Shown: piece by piece, positions 24,957 to 37,873 of the stretch
How the letters are laid out: every line of letters begins with the position of its first letter
How positions within the stretch are numbered: the first letter of the stretch is position 1
Source of the DNA: Rosa chinensis
Lineage: Eukaryota; Streptophyta; Magnoliopsida; Rosales; Rosaceae
DNA: 64,000 nt
Direction: 5' to 3'
NCBI RefSeq assembly: GCF_002994745.2
Contig: NC_037088.1
Span: forward strand, 62,080,397-62,144,396
Position numbers and translations under genes: made by a program
Notes under the pieces: model-generated
Told to the model about the DNA's origin: nothing
What the model saw: the letters and a program-made list of their open reading frames with translations, nothing else
Databases searched by the model: none

Positions 24957-26199
24957 GGTGTCTCTAGCGAGGGTCTTGTTTTTCCGCCGGAAATGGTTTA
25001 TGCTGGTCTTGCCAGAGAGAAATAAAATGATGGTTTGTTAACGGAGTTGGTTGGACACTTTGGTATCCGATGGGTTTTTTCGTCATTTCATTTCGGTAGG
25101 ACTTCACTCCCACCCATTCAGTTATGCCACGTGGGAAAAGAAACTAACCTTTTCTTTTGGCGGGAATTTGGATGCAGCACTATTCTATTTCAAAGGCGTG
25201 TCTGGTTTAAAGATATTTATTATTATTATTTTTATAAAATAAAGGGTTAGTGCAGTTGCCTCCAAGATTAATGAAATTGTCGAATACAAGAGGAAATATT
25301 GAGCCTAAACTTCTAATTAAAATAAACATCTAGAATACATCTCGAAATGATATTAGAAAACTTTACAAAATACATATATTCAAACATGTACCAATTAGTA
25401 AAGAACCAAAGAGTGCTCTACTAACTACTCTATTTACTTTGACGAAGCGGTAACATACTGAAAAGATAACTCAATTACAATGAAGCATAATTACCAAAAA
25501 CACAGCTTTCCTACAATCCTACCATGTTGCCGCCGGAGAATAAATCCAACGATACTTGGTTTCATTTTGCCACTAAGAGATTGAGACAATTTAACAATGG
25601 ATCGCCGCCTCACTATGCCAGACAAGGCACTTACAATGCTCACACAAGCATTTAATATGACTAGCCCTACAATTTATGTACAGGGACTTATTACCCACCA
25701 AAGGTGAGACAACATTAACCAACTAAAATAAATAGAATCGAAAACATAAAAGAAAAAGCCAGCACGGGCAGGGCCCAAGCTCAAGTCTCAACGCAGGAAA
25801 CAGAAAGACAACAGGCTGCCTGGCCCATCCCCACAATGGTCACCTCTGCCGGACTGCCATCTGCACCTCCCTGTTGGTAACTCCAGACCACCGCAATCAT
25901 CGTGCAACCATCGTTGTGCCATTGGTCAGCACCGCCTAGCCAAACAAAACCTTCCCTAGATCGATAACAGATCTAAGGAATCCAACCCAAACAGATATGT
26001 TCAACCTTAGCCAAACTGCGCTGCCACGACTATGACACCCCCAAGTCGCCTCTGGCTACACAAGACTGAAGCACTCTACGACCAGGCTAGCGAGGGACAC
26101 AACGAAGTTCGATAGCCGCGATCTCTCCTTTCCTAACCACCCAAACCACCAATGAGATATCCCATATATGAATGAGAACGAGGAACCTTACCGCCAAAT
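24957..26199. other. Intergenic or old repeat, no gene identified
   Basis: The first ~100 bp is the upstream region of the 259-aa frame. The GC-richer stretch at 25740-26170 looks like decayed transposon sequence, possibly internal sequence linked to the LTR-like region that follows. No protein domain could be read in any frame. Confidence 0.35.
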
Positions 26200-29020
26200 A
26201 AAGAATCAATAGAAAGTATAAAGTATTATTTACAAAAATAAACAAAGTTACATGAGATCGAAATGAGGGGGGTTTTAGGATTATAAAATTAAAAATTAAA
26301 AATTAAAATAAATACTTAAAATACATATACAAGGTTGGAACACAAGGAACAAAGATCAAAACCACAATCCTACGCAAGAAATCCGGTTACAATTCTTATA
26401 GTTGGTTATCTATGTCACGAGAAAGAAGTTGATCATCTGAAACGTTAGTAAACAAACGATTTCCCATATTTTATTTTCTTTGAATAATTAATCTAAGTGA
26501 AAGCACCTAAATTAATCCTATTGAACATGCAATCATAGTCTAGAAAGCTAGCTAATCAAGAACACATTCAACGCATGAAGAACAAATAAAGGATGTCAAC
26601 CAAAGTGCACAACCTAGTATGAAAAAGTTCATCTATTTGCAATCCTCCTTAATTGATTTCGACTTTTGTCCAAAGCCTTTACTACTTATGAAATAAGTTC
26701 ACAAAACTATTAGATGAATTGTTTACTTAAATCTAGCTCTAATTAAATACATATATATTAAGTTGGCCACCAAAGAACACATAGATATAAAAGTTTTATA
26801 TAATCTAAAATCAATTAAGTAATCTCACATAAGCAACATAGAAACAAACTATAAAGAAATGCAACTTTTATTCAAACATAGAGACGGGCTTTAAACTTTT
26901 TCCTTAATGTTATATGTTAATTAAAAATCATTGTTCACGAATTCAAAACAAAACAAAAAACAAAAGAGTTTACAAGGAATAAGATTGAATTACACCGTGA
27001 AGGGATGAATGAAGAACACTTGTAGACGTTGAATACTTGAATCTTGAAAGCAAGGCTTCAATGCTACAGCACAATGGTGGATGATGATGGCTAGGGCTTG
27101 CTCATGGCTTCTTCTTCTACTACTATTTGCTTGAAGACGCATAACTCTGAAGACTAGAGAATGGAACAGAATTTTGGTGTGTGAAAAGAATGAAAGAATT
27201 GATCAATGAAACGTCCTAATGACACTCCTATTTATAGGGGATGGCAACTTAGTATCCAAGCCTTCAAAATTCTTCTTTTTATTTTCTAGGATTTATCAGA
27301 TTGATCCACACAACATCAACCAATCAGATAACTCCATGTCAGCAATCCTGCATCATCCAGCTAGGGGTGGGCACCCAAAACCGAAGTCCCGGTCCCGTCC
27401 CGAAACCGTCCCGAAATCTGCCGGTATGGGCCGGGATCAAAATCTGAAATTTACTGTTTGGGCTCGTCCCGTCCCGTCCCGTGGAAACGGGCCCGGTACC
27501 GGTATTAGCCCAATCGATACCGGGTGATCCCGTCCCGTCCCGTTTAAATTAATTAAACTAAATCTTTAATTTTTTATTTAGTTTTTGGTCTGCTTATATG
27601 CATATATTAATATAGACATGTGCATGTGTACGTTTTCCATATGATCATACAAACTAGTAGCAAAAGGATGCAAATTCCAGTCCGTATGATCATACAAACT
27701 AGTAGCAAAAGGATGCAAATTCCAGTAGGACACCCGCACAAGACAGTAGCAACCAAGCACCAGGTGAGAAAAGTTGCAGCACCATAATGTGAGAAAAGTT
27801 GCAGCAGCAAAAGCAGAGAACAACAGCACCAACAATAGAAGAATAATGCAGCAGCAGCACTCCAATAATTTATAAGGCCATCCAAGTGCAGAAGCAACCC
27901 AGTGAAGAACATATTGGCAGCAAACCAAAGAGGCAAACAAGCATATGTTTGGAGGAATCAATGAGATAGAAATCAATAAAACAAGGAGCAAACAAGCATT
28001 CCAGTTTTTGACTTGGTTGCTATATTGCATTACTTCATAATCTGCAATACTTCATTCCAGTTTTTTTTTTTGTATTACTTAAGTATAGGAAAAAATATAT
28101 ATATGGGATCCCGAAATGGGCCCGGGCCCGACCCGATCCCGATCGGTTTCGGTACCTTCGGTACCAACTTTGAAAAACCGAAGTCCCGTCCCGTCCCGTC
28201 CCGAATCATATTTTCGGTACCGGGTTCGGTATCACTTAGTAACCGGCCCGTCCCGGCCCGTGCCCAGCCCTACATCCAGCCTCTAAGAAGCCTTACAAGT
28301 AGCACCTTGATTCTAGGAAAATTATTGTTGCCAAAATTATATGATTATTTCCTAATTTATCTCCTTAATTTCGGTCAAGGATGGAGTGTGGAGCTCAAGG
28401 AATATATCTGAACCTGTTTTCAACATTTTTGCTTGTTGTATTCCTTTAAATTCTCCAGGATAAGTTCAAAACATCACATTCTTGAATCTTCTTTTATTTT
28501 CACGGTAAATCAAGTGTTTATCCCCAAAAATACTCTTTTTCACATCCCAAAAGCCCTAGAGTAATTAGGTTACTTCAATTGCCGAAAATCCCAAAATATT
28601 CAAGAAGAATCTTGAGCTTTCTTGAGTAATCTTGAAGCCACATGGTCTCCTAATGCTCTCAGGTTTACTAGCCTCATCAGGACTTCTCATGTAAAATGTT
28701 CTTGAACCTTCCGGAATCTTCTTTTGCTTTTCTAGTTCAATTGGGACTCCTTGTGTCATTAGGATTCCTACTTTGATTGGGTTTCCTAGTCAGACCAGGA
28801 TTTCCTGGTTGGACCATAAAAACTTCATTTCTTCATTTCAGCTCATTTTTGCATCCCTTGTGCCTTCTACTTCTCAGGTGCCTTTAAGCTCATTTTCTTG
28901 TCATTTATTTTAATGTACCTAAAAATAGAAATTAAGTTAAAAACCAATTTAGTTAGGGAAATAATTAAGCAAAATATGATGAATTAACTATTAAAATGTT
29001 GCATTAATATGCTCCTATCA
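26200..29020 (-). mobile_element. Probable Gypsy-type LTR fragment with nested hAT insertion
   Basis: On the minus strand the segment starts TGATAGGAGCATATTAATGC at 29020, a start commonly seen in long plant Gypsy LTRs. It continues through a TATA-like CTATAAATAGG region near 27230 and a long T-rich 3' part to about 26200. A hAT element sits inside it at 27362-28272. The left end is not sharply defined and no target duplication or second LTR was found, so this could be a solo or truncated LTR. Confidence 0.45.
27362..28272. mobile_element. Non-autonomous hAT element, 911 bp, 8-bp TSD
   Basis: The ends are TAGGGGTGGGCAC and GTGCCCAGCCCTA, inverted repeats of hAT type. The flanking 8-bp duplication CATCCAGC is identical on both sides (27354-27361 and 28273-28280). 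Both subterminal regions are rich in GTCCCG/CCCGT repeats and GGTACCG motifs, a likely set of transposase binding sites. The interior has a ~41-bp direct duplication (27641-27681 and 27686-27726) and no transposase gene, so it would need a transposase in trans. Confidence 0.88.
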
Positions 29021-29707
29021 GAGAGCTACTGAGGAGTGTGGTGCAGTTGGTAAAATAGATGCAAATCTAAACATGCTCTCCAAAATAACTAATGAGCCAA
29101 AATAGAGAATTTGCTAAAAATGCTTTAAATGTTAGGAAGATAAAATAAAATAAACTCTTAAAATTATTTTTTAACAAAATATACAAATTTATACATTTGT
29201 GTATATCAATTTTTGTACAAAATCACATCAAACTTGATAGATAAAGAAAAGAAATTCATGCTTGCACAACAAATGGTAGACGATTATTAGAGTCAAATTT
29301 GGGATCGACTCACTAGCAAGAATAAGATCGACTTACTTCTGTTACCAAACCAACTGGCGCGGTCTTAGACACTAAAAGGCTTAAGAGTTGAGACGTTAAA
29401 ATGGTATGACATCTCTACTACAATAAAGCGAAGCGTCTAAAAGCTTCACCAAATTTTGAACTGCCGAATTTACCCATATTTCATCTGACTCTGACAAACA
29501 AACACAAGGTTATTACTGTAAAAAAACCAAACAAAAAGAAATTGAATTTGTTTATCCGGGGAGAGAGTCGGACGTGGGAGACGCACGAAATACCCACTCA
29601 ACTGAGAATTGCCTCCTTCACCGGTAATAACCAACCAGAAAACTCACGATCTTAACACGAACGTGGGAAGTTATCGGCGCTCAATGGGCTCACCACGATT
29701 TACCAGC

Positions 29708-29714
29708 TATAAAA
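29708..29714 (+). promoter_or_regulatory. TATA box in the Helitron 5' region
   Basis: TATAAAA lies about 300 bp inside the Helitron 5' end. If it drives RepHel, the transcript would have a long leader with introns before the ATG at 31735. It could equally belong to captured sequence. Confidence 0.35.
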
Positions 29715-30107
29715 GAGGCAAGATGGATGATCAACCCAGAACAAGGAAAAAGAAGAGAATCAAATTCCTGCAATTTCAATTTGGATTTCGATTTGGTTCG
29801 GAAGAGCACTCAACTGAATCGTGTTTAGAAGGTATAATCGTACTCTTTGTTTTTTTTTCTTTTTCTTTTTCTTTTTTCTGGTACATCCCAGAAAAAGGGA
29901 AACAAGAAAAATAAATTCCTTCGATTCTACTAATGGTGTTGTTATATGTGTAACAGGATTGGTGAGAATCAGTGAGCAATTAAGGTATCAAATTTGGTCG
30001 TTACAAAAAAAAAAAAAAAAGGTATCAAATTTGGACAGAGTTCTAAGGTTATATTAATTGATTTCTAGAATCAGTTCATATCTTTATTTTTCTTTATGTG
30101 ATTGCAG

Positions 30108-30250
30108 CTAGATGTGCAATACCTTCATGTTAATGCAGCTATTGATTCCAGCATAGGCCTTAACCCAGCCCCTCTTTTAGAGTTATCAGCAACAATTGGA
30201 AGTAAGGATCTTAGGAAGGTTGATGAAATTGGAATTCAAGTCCTTATTAG
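30108..30250 (+). pseudogene. Captured exon fragment of a mitochondrial porin (VDAC) gene inside the Helitron
   Basis: The segment is bounded by an acceptor-like TTGCAG and a donor-like TTAG|GTATG. It encodes LDVQYLH, then SIGLNPAP and LELSATIGSKD, which match the beta-strand pattern of plant VDAC porins (E/DVQYLH...SxGLxxNP...LSAxxG). VDACs are the outer-membrane beta-barrel channels of mitochondria. The downstream part of the segment is no longer porin-like, and no other porin exon was recognised nearby, so this is a fragment, probably moved with the Helitron. Confidence 0.6.
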
Positions 30251-30997
30251 GTATGCCATTACATGCTTGATTAGCAATTCCATTGGTTTGTAGTTTTCTT
30301 TTACACTTAATTTATGATTGGTTGTGTATGCATCATTTGAGAGAGGAGAATTGGTAACTTGCTCCATATCAGATTAACAGGACGGGTGAGCAATTAAGGA
30401 AGAATTGATTGAAGCTGTGAGGAATTGAGGAGCATATTGAACAAAGCTTTAAGGTTATTACTTGATTTCTAGAGTCTGTTAAAACATCTAATTTTCTTAA
30501 AATAATATAAATGTTATGTTCACTGTATACGTAGGAAGTAATTGCTTCTGCAGATTACTAGGAACAGTCAGATGGCATGCAAACTGTGTTCTTTTTATTG
30601 CTCAAAGTTAATCATTCAAGGCCATATCTCTCTGTGTCTTCTACCTCATTCATGTTGTTGGCTTTTTCTAATCTTAATTTCTAATATTGTTTACCGGTCA
30701 AAATTGATTATAGAGGGTTGTTATTTGTTTCCTTTACTTTTGTTTCTAATACTGAAACTGTGAAGATTCTTAACAAACAAAATGAGGTGACTTTCTGCTT
30801 ATTGAGTGCTTCGCTTTACTTTGATTTTGTTTTACTTAGTAAAATTGATTTCAGATGCTCTGTGGTGGCAGTAAAGTTGAGAGTTCATAGGCAACGGTGA
30901 AGCAAACCACTGAATTGCTTCGCTCGGTGCGCGTATACCCTACACAAATCAAGTTGGGGCTTTGATTGATGTTGCAAAGGTAGCTGGGGAGTAGCTG

Positions 30998-31243
30998 ATT
31001 GCTGCAAATCTGTGGGTAAGGTGCGTGGAATGTTACATGAGAGTTGCAGTGGTCATGAGAATGCAGTATATATGTTTAAATTAGTAGATTTTGTCAGTAG
31101 TACAGAGGTCATTGATGTTACTAAGACATCATTGCTGCAAATCTGTGGGTAGGTGCATGGAATGTTACATGAGTTGCAGTCGTCATGAGAATGCAGTATC
31201 CTCCTTAAATTAATAGATTTTCCCATTAGTACAAAGGTCATTT
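30998..31243. repeat. 133-bp tandem duplication in the Helitron 5' region
   Basis: ATTGCTGCAAATCTGTGGGT at 30998 recurs at 31131, followed in both copies by GGAATGTTACATGAG and GAGAATGCAGTAT. Small indels distinguish the copies. It lies between the porin-like fragment and the RepHel gene. Confidence 0.75.
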
Positions 31244-31734
31244 ATTTTTTTTTCCTTATATTGTTTTTGGGGTGCAGGACATTTAAAATCATAAACTTTA
31301 TTGACGAAATAAAGAAGAATACATCTACAAGTTTTAAGGTACTCTTTTTAATGAATTTCAAAATCTCTCCATCTCTTTTCTTTTGTTCTCTGATTTACTT
31401 TGTTATTAATACTAGAGTTGTGAAGACTATTGACAAACAAAGTGAGGTGGTTTGCTTCCAAAAAAAGGACTGGTAAGCAACTGAATTTCAATAAACATTA
31501 TGTCTTTTTCTCATGTATCAGTTACTTCTGCTGGTATACATTGGGTTCCCAAGTTTTATTTGGATGCCCAATTTTCATACATGGTTTCAATTTGTATTTT
31601 GTTTTTTGTCAATTGGTTGGTGTGTTGAACTTTTTTCAGGTAGTGGTTTGATATCAAACTAAAACTACATTTATAGTTCTCAAGACATAGTTGCTGAATT
31701 ATGGTATGCTTCCAGTGAAGTACGCATTGGTTAA

Positions 31735-34700
31735 ATGGCTTCTTCGTCACGGTCTCTTCAGCTGCCACTTAATGGAGATCAGGTACATTCACAAGTTCTG
31801 ACTTCCATTGCTAGATAGGTTTGAGAAAGATAATTGATATTATTATGTTTATGTGGTTAACAATATAGGGAAACACAATGCTACATGCATTAGAGGCAGA
31901 AAGGCATCGTAGGAATGCCCGACAAAGAGAAAGGCGACGGTCATTAAATTCCTCACAACGAGCTGAGTGTTCAGCCCGAAGACGCGCCAATTATCAAATG
32001 CGGCGAACTATGGAAAATATAAGTAACAATGGAAATCAAGTGGAAGCAAGGGAGGGTAACTTACTGACTTGGCTTTCTAGAACTAGAATGTATTAAATCT
32101 TTTCAAAAAAAACCAAGCACCACTAATTGATTATTGAATATTTTTATTCAATTCGTGTGTCTCAATTCTTATATTTGTTAGCAAACACTATCGTTTTTTA
32201 TGTTGTTCATAATTTGCTGAAATACAAAACTTTTCTATCAATAGTATAGACAAGGATCGAACAATGAAAAACAAAATTAAAGAAAACAAGCTTTTTAGTT
32301 CCTTTCCTGGCAAAAAAAAAAAAAATTACTAAAGCTGTTGAATTTCACTACCATTTATTACTGCTCATGTTCGAATACAAGAAATTATTCGAACAATACA
32401 ATTTACATGTGCAGCACAAGTAATTTATAAATCTAAAATTATTATGTGTGTAACTATAGTAGCCTATTGTTAACATTACCACTTAAAAATATAGTAGCTT
32501 ATTGTTAACATTACTATTTAAAAACAGGAAGTAGTCTCGATCCTATTCATCCAAACAATAGGCCACGTAGTAATGTTACTGCGCAAGCACGTGGTAGAGG
32601 TCGCGGACGCAGGCACGGGCGCGGAACTCATAATTGTGCTAGAAATTTTAATGAGGCCATCGGAGTCACAAAATTTCAGTTGCCAGCATCGACGACATGT
32701 CCACATTGTCATGCCTGTTTATTCTATCACGAAAGTAGAGACATGTGTTGCTCCAATGGAAAGATTGTCTTGCCTCCCATACATTCTCCTCCAGATATGA
32801 TAGAGCTATTCTCCTCTGAATCTCCACAAGGAGCACATTTTAGGCAAAACATTCGAGCCTACAACCATGTATTTTCATTCACATCAATGGGTGTGCATGT
32901 CGATGAAAGTCTTGCAACCGGGGGTGGTACTTTCACATTTCGTGCTCAGGGATCCATATATCATAAGATAGGAAGTCTTTTACCAAATGTCAATGATAGA
33001 CCAAGATATCTACAATTGTATATATATGATACTGACCATGAAGTGGACAATCGTATGCTGGAGAATGCAGCATTACATAGAGATGTGGTTGAAAAAATAC
33101 AGAGAATTTTGAATCAACATAACCCATTTGTGCAAACATTTCATCACCTAGCTCAGCGTCCGGATTTGCAAAATTGCAGACTCATCATTAGAGAGCAAGC
33201 TGCAAACCAACATCAGTACAGTTTGCCTTCAGCATCCCAGGTTGCTGCAATAATAGTGGGTACAAATGATGTGGAAAATCTGACAGGTCGTGATATTGTT
33301 GTGCAAACAAAGCAAGGCCAGCTTCTAAATATTCGAGATTGTGTTGGGTACTATGATCCCTTACAATATCCATTATTGTTCCCATATGGAACATATGGAT
33401 GGGATGTGAATAGTAGGAATAATAATGGTCAAAAATTGACGTGTCGTGACTATTATGCGTATATTTTGCAGGTGAATAAATTTTCCTTCATCTTTTTACT
33501 ATGAATTAAAAATAATTAATCTTAAAGGACATCCCTGTATTCTATTTTTGTGAATGATTAAGAATATCACGTTAACTACTAAATTTATCATTTCAGATCC
33601 GTCAATATGATGATTCACTTTTACTCCGAGGGGGCCGTCTATTGCAACAATATGTCGTGGATAATTACATCAAAATTGAAACACAAAAGTTGAGATGGAT
33701 TCGCAGCAATCAAAGTACTCTTCGACGTGAGTTGTATGACGGACTACATGACTCACTTAATGCTGGTGAAAATAATGCAGGTATGAGTTTTTTCAACTTT
33801 TAATTTTTTAATTTAAATTTTTTAATTTTATTTTTTTTATTTTTTTATTATACAAGTTAGTTTGTTTTAGTAGAGATGAATCAAATGCATTGAAAACAGG
33901 TAACATTGGTCGCAAGACTATTTTACCATCATCTTTTATTGGAAGTCCACGTGATATGCACCAAAGATATCAGGATGCAATGGCTTTGGTCCAAAAATAT
34001 GGAAAACCGGATATTTTTCTCACAATGACATGTAATCCAAATTGGGAAGAAATAACTGCAGAGTTATTACCTGGTCAAGTGGCACAAGATCGTCCGGATC
34101 TAACTACTCGAATTTTTCGTGCCAAATTTGAAGAGTTAAAGAATGATGTTATTAAAAAAGGAGTCTTGGGTACTATTGTTGCATACGTATATGTCATCGA
34201 GTTTCAAAAACGTGGTCTCCCACATGTTCATATGCTTCTCATGTTGAGTGTCGATGATAAACTAAACAACCCAGATGATTATGACCACATTGTTCGGGCT
34301 GAAATTCCAAATCAAAATGAAGAGCCAGAGTTATACAATGCAGTGTTGGGGCACATGATACACGGTCCATGTGGGGTACATAGGCGAACTGCTCCATGTA
34401 TGAAGCGTGGGAGCTGCAAACGAGGCTATCCAAAGCCATTTTCAGTAACCACATTTCAAGGAAATGATTCTTATCCTGTTTATCGTAGACGAGATAATCA
34501 ATCAGATATGCAATCTAATGGCAATCAAAATAGACCACTGGATAATAGTTGGGTTATCCCCTATAATCCATGGTTACTCACAAAATATGATTGTCATATC
34601 AATGTGGAAATTTGTTGCAGCATTAAGAGCGTCAAGTATTTGTATAAATATGTCTACAAAGGTCCAGACAGAGTAACATTTGAAGTTCGACCTGAAGCAA

Positions 34701-36964
34701 ATCAAGATGAAATAAGAAACTTTGTTGATGCAAGATGGGTTTGTGCACCAGAAGCTTTGTGGAGGATGTTTAAATTCGTGATGAATCGAATGTATCCATC
34801 AGTGGAACGATTGCAAATTCATCTTCCAAATCGACACAATGTTTTCTTTAATGCCACTGAAAGTGTAACAGCAATTCTGGCAAATGAAAGAAGCTCGATG
34901 ACAATGCTCACAGAATTTTTTACTAAGAATGCTTATTTTGAAAGTGCACGTCAATACTTATATCGAGAGTTTCCTGAGCATTACAAATGGGATGGGAGAC
35001 ATAAAACATGGGAAGCAAGGGAGTCCAACCAAAAAGTCATTGGAAGAATTTACACAGTGTCACCTTCAGAAGGAGAAAAGTTTTACTTGCGTGTTCTTCT
35101 TAATCATGTTCGAGGACCTAAGTCATTTGAGGATTTAAGGACAGTTGATGGGGTCTTACAACCGACATTCAAGAAAGCAGTTGAAGAACGTGGTTTGTTA
35201 GAAGATGACGAAAGTATTAGACAATGTCTACGTGAGGCCTCTAATATACGTATGCCGTCATCTTTAAGAAGATTGTTTGTCACCATCCTGGTTTATTGCA
35301 TGCCCCATGGAGTACGCAGTTTGTGGGATGAATTTTATCCATTCATGATAGAGGATTATCCTTCTTCGAGCACCACGGACAATGTACATATCACAAATAG
35401 ACTTTTACGAGACTTGAACGAGTTGTTGGTGCAGCACAGTAAGTCCGTCTTTGATTATGACTTGCCAGAAATGACTCAAGATGGTGGTGAAAATTCTTCA
35501 ATGCCAAGGCTAATACAAGATGAAATTTCAATTAACATTCCTCAAGAAGACCGGGATGCAGTTCATCATTTGAATGAGGATCAAACTTTTGCATACAATT
35601 CCATAATATCTGCTATTGAGTGTCATGACAATGCCATATTTTTTGTTGATGGTCCAGGAGGAACTGGAAAGACATACTTATATCGTGCATTATTAGCAAG
35701 CTTGAGAAGCAATGATCATATTGTATTGGCAACAGCAACTTCTGGCATAGCAGCAATAATACTACCTGGTGGGAGGACGACACACTCTAGGTTTAAAATT
35801 CCTCTTCATCTTGATGCATCTTCAACATGTTGTATTAGTAAACAATCTGATTTAGCAGAGTTGATAAGAAAGTCATCGGCAATTGTTTGGGATGAAGCAC
35901 CAATGATGAATCGATATGGGTTTGAAGCTCTTGATCGAACATTTAGAGACATAACAAGTGTCGATTTGCCATTTGGAGGAAAGGTGATGATCTTCGGGGG
36001 TGATTTCCGACAAGTTCTTCCTGTTATCCATAAGGGTACGAGATCTGAGATGGTGCAAGCCAGTTTGATTAATGCTTCATTTTGGAAGGATGTGAAGATT
36101 CTTCGTTTGACACAGAATATGAGATCCATCAACGATCCAGATTTCTCAGAGTTCTTACTTCGTGTTGGTAATGGAGAACAACCAACTGTGGTTGAAGACA
36201 TAATACAAATACCTTGGCCCATGATCATACCATGGGAGAATGAAGAATCAATCAACCAGTTGGTTAATCAAGTCTTCCCTAATTTGGATCGTCATGTAAA
36301 TGATGCCGGGTACATGGTTGAAAGAGCAATAATTACTCCAAAAAATGATGATGTTGACGTACTCAATGAAAGAATCATACAACACTTTCCAGGGCCTGAA
36401 CGAATCTTATACTCTTTCGACTCAGTTGAGGATGACACCAGAAATATGTATCAACAAGAATTTTTAAATTCGATTTCACCTTCTGGTATGCCGCCACATC
36501 AGTTGATTATAAAGAAAGGTGCCCCAATTATGCTTTTGAGGAATATTGACCCAAAGATGGGGTTGTGCAACGGTACAAGATTGACTTGCCGCGGAGCATA
36601 TAACAATCTAATTGATGCAGAGATTTTAACAGGACATTTTTCGGGAACTAGAATTTTCTTGCCAAGAATCGCTCTTAAGAGTGCCGAAAGTTCTGGACTC
36701 CCGTTTGAGATGACAAGAAAGCAGTTCCCCGTAAAGTTGAGTTTTGCACTTACCATAAATAAATCACAAGGCCAGACAATACCAAATGTTGGTATTTACC
36801 TTCCTGATCATGTGTTCAGCCATGGACAGCTGTACGTGGCTTTATCGAGAGGAGTTTCAGAGGCAAGCACCAAAGTTTTGGTAAAAAAAGGTTCATTAGA
36901 GGGTGAGGAAGGGGTATTCACAGCAAACGTTGTGTATAAAGAAATTTTGCTTCCTTCCACATAA
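31735..36964 (+). CDS. Helitron RepHel protein (HUH Rep endonuclease plus PIF1-type helicase), 5 exons
   Basis: This is the rolling-circle transposase-helicase of the Helitron. Exons are 31735-31782, 31869-32055, 32528-33471, 33597-33780 and 33900-36964, all GT-AG and in frame, giving 1475 aa. The N-terminus holds a basic RERRRSLNSSQRAECSARRRANY region, then an RGRGRGRR stretch and a CPHCHA zinc-binding-like motif. The Helitron N-terminal domain follows. The Rep part has DIFLTMTCNPNW (about residues 492-503), the HUH-type pair in GLPHVHMLL (H563 and H565) and the tyrosine motif KYLYKYVYKG (about 701-709). The helicase part has Walker A GPGGTGKT (near 1040), Walker B VWDEAPMM, GGDFRQVLPV, LTQNMR and the C-terminal SQGQTIPNVG...YVALSRG. 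Length and motifs are those of an autonomous plant Helitron. No stop or frameshift was seen. Confidence 0.92.
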
Positions 36965-37843
36965 TGCAATTTTAGAAGGTACCTAAGACAATTGATTATT
37001 TTTTTATAAAAGAAATTTTTTTTAGTTGATAAAGCTGCATATTTAAGACATTTATATTTTCAGGACACCATGAGATTGCTAATCTTAAGAGCCGCAAGGA
37101 AGATAACTTTTCAAAGGAAAAAGAATCTGTGAATGCAAGTGTGTAGAAACTGGTCTTCATGTTACGGTGATCATAATACTTTTTATTATATTTTTAAAGC
37201 TTTTTGTATTGGCAGCATTATATAAGGTACTTATATTTTGTTAGTTTTTTTTTCTTATCATTGTCATTTGTGTTTATTTAATCTGGGTACAAACAGCAAA
37301 TATATGAGATGCCTTTTTTTTTTTTTTTCCACTGTTATTGGAAGTCATTGTTTCTTAGGTAATGGTAGTAGAAGCTCAACTTAGTTTGTAGAGGATTAAG
37401 AGGGTCTCTTTGTCCGGTGCAAACTTTTTTTCAAGGGATAAGGCTTTCACGTCCCCTTGACTAAGTGTTTTTTTTTTCTTTCAAAAAATAAAAAAAAATT
37501 TCCTCGCACTTTCGAGGTTTTCTTATATAAAATTAAAGATGCGGCTTCATAATAGTTACGGCACTAGATTGGAAGTAGACACATTTAAGATGCAAAAGTA
37601 ATAGTGAAAACATCGTACAAAGATAATAGCCCGCAAATAATATAAAAAACACAGAACCTAATCGCACACGCGAGCGCGACCCTTCTGCACAGAAATGGAT
37701 AAAATTCATCCCACAAACTACGTACACCATTCAAAGAGTTAGGTAACATGCAACACAGAAATTATATTTCACTCATGAGTAACATTTCAAGCATGCGTAG
37801 CAAGAAAGGAAAGACAATACGCACGCGCGAGCGCGGCCCTTCC
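36965..37843. other. Helitron 3' non-coding region
   Basis: T-rich sequence after the RepHel stop. It contains a GC-rich segment at 37663-37690 that resembles the terminal hairpin region at 37820-37850 (shared CGAGCGCG and CCCTTC). No second gene is present. Confidence 0.6.
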
Positions 37844-37873
37844 GCACGCGCATCGCGCGTGCAGGAAGGCTAG
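37844..37873 (+). other. Helitron 3' terminus: hairpin and CTAG
   Basis: GCACGCGC pairs with GCGCGTGC over 8 bp with a 3-nt loop, followed by AGGAAGG and CTAG, then host T. This is the transposition stop signal of plant Helitrons. Confidence 0.92.

Larger units (their letters stand above)
29412..37873 (+). mobile_element. Complete-looking autonomous Helitron, 8.46 kb
   Basis: The 5' end TCTCTACTACAATAAAGCGA (29412) matches plant Helitron starts. The 3' end is CTAG (37870-37873) preceded 7 nt upstream by an 8-bp GC hairpin (37844-37851 with 37855-37862, loop ATC). The element sits between A (29411) and T (37874), as Helitrons do, with no target duplication. It carries a five-exon RepHel gene (31735-36964) that appears intact. 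Its 5' third holds a captured exon-like porin fragment and a 133-bp duplication. No RPA-like gene was found. A first GC-hairpin-like copy of the 3' end occurs at 37663. Confidence 0.9.

Noticed and set aside
27363..28270. Proline/arginine-rich frames over the CCCG repeats
   Set aside because: They are translations of hAT subterminal repeats.
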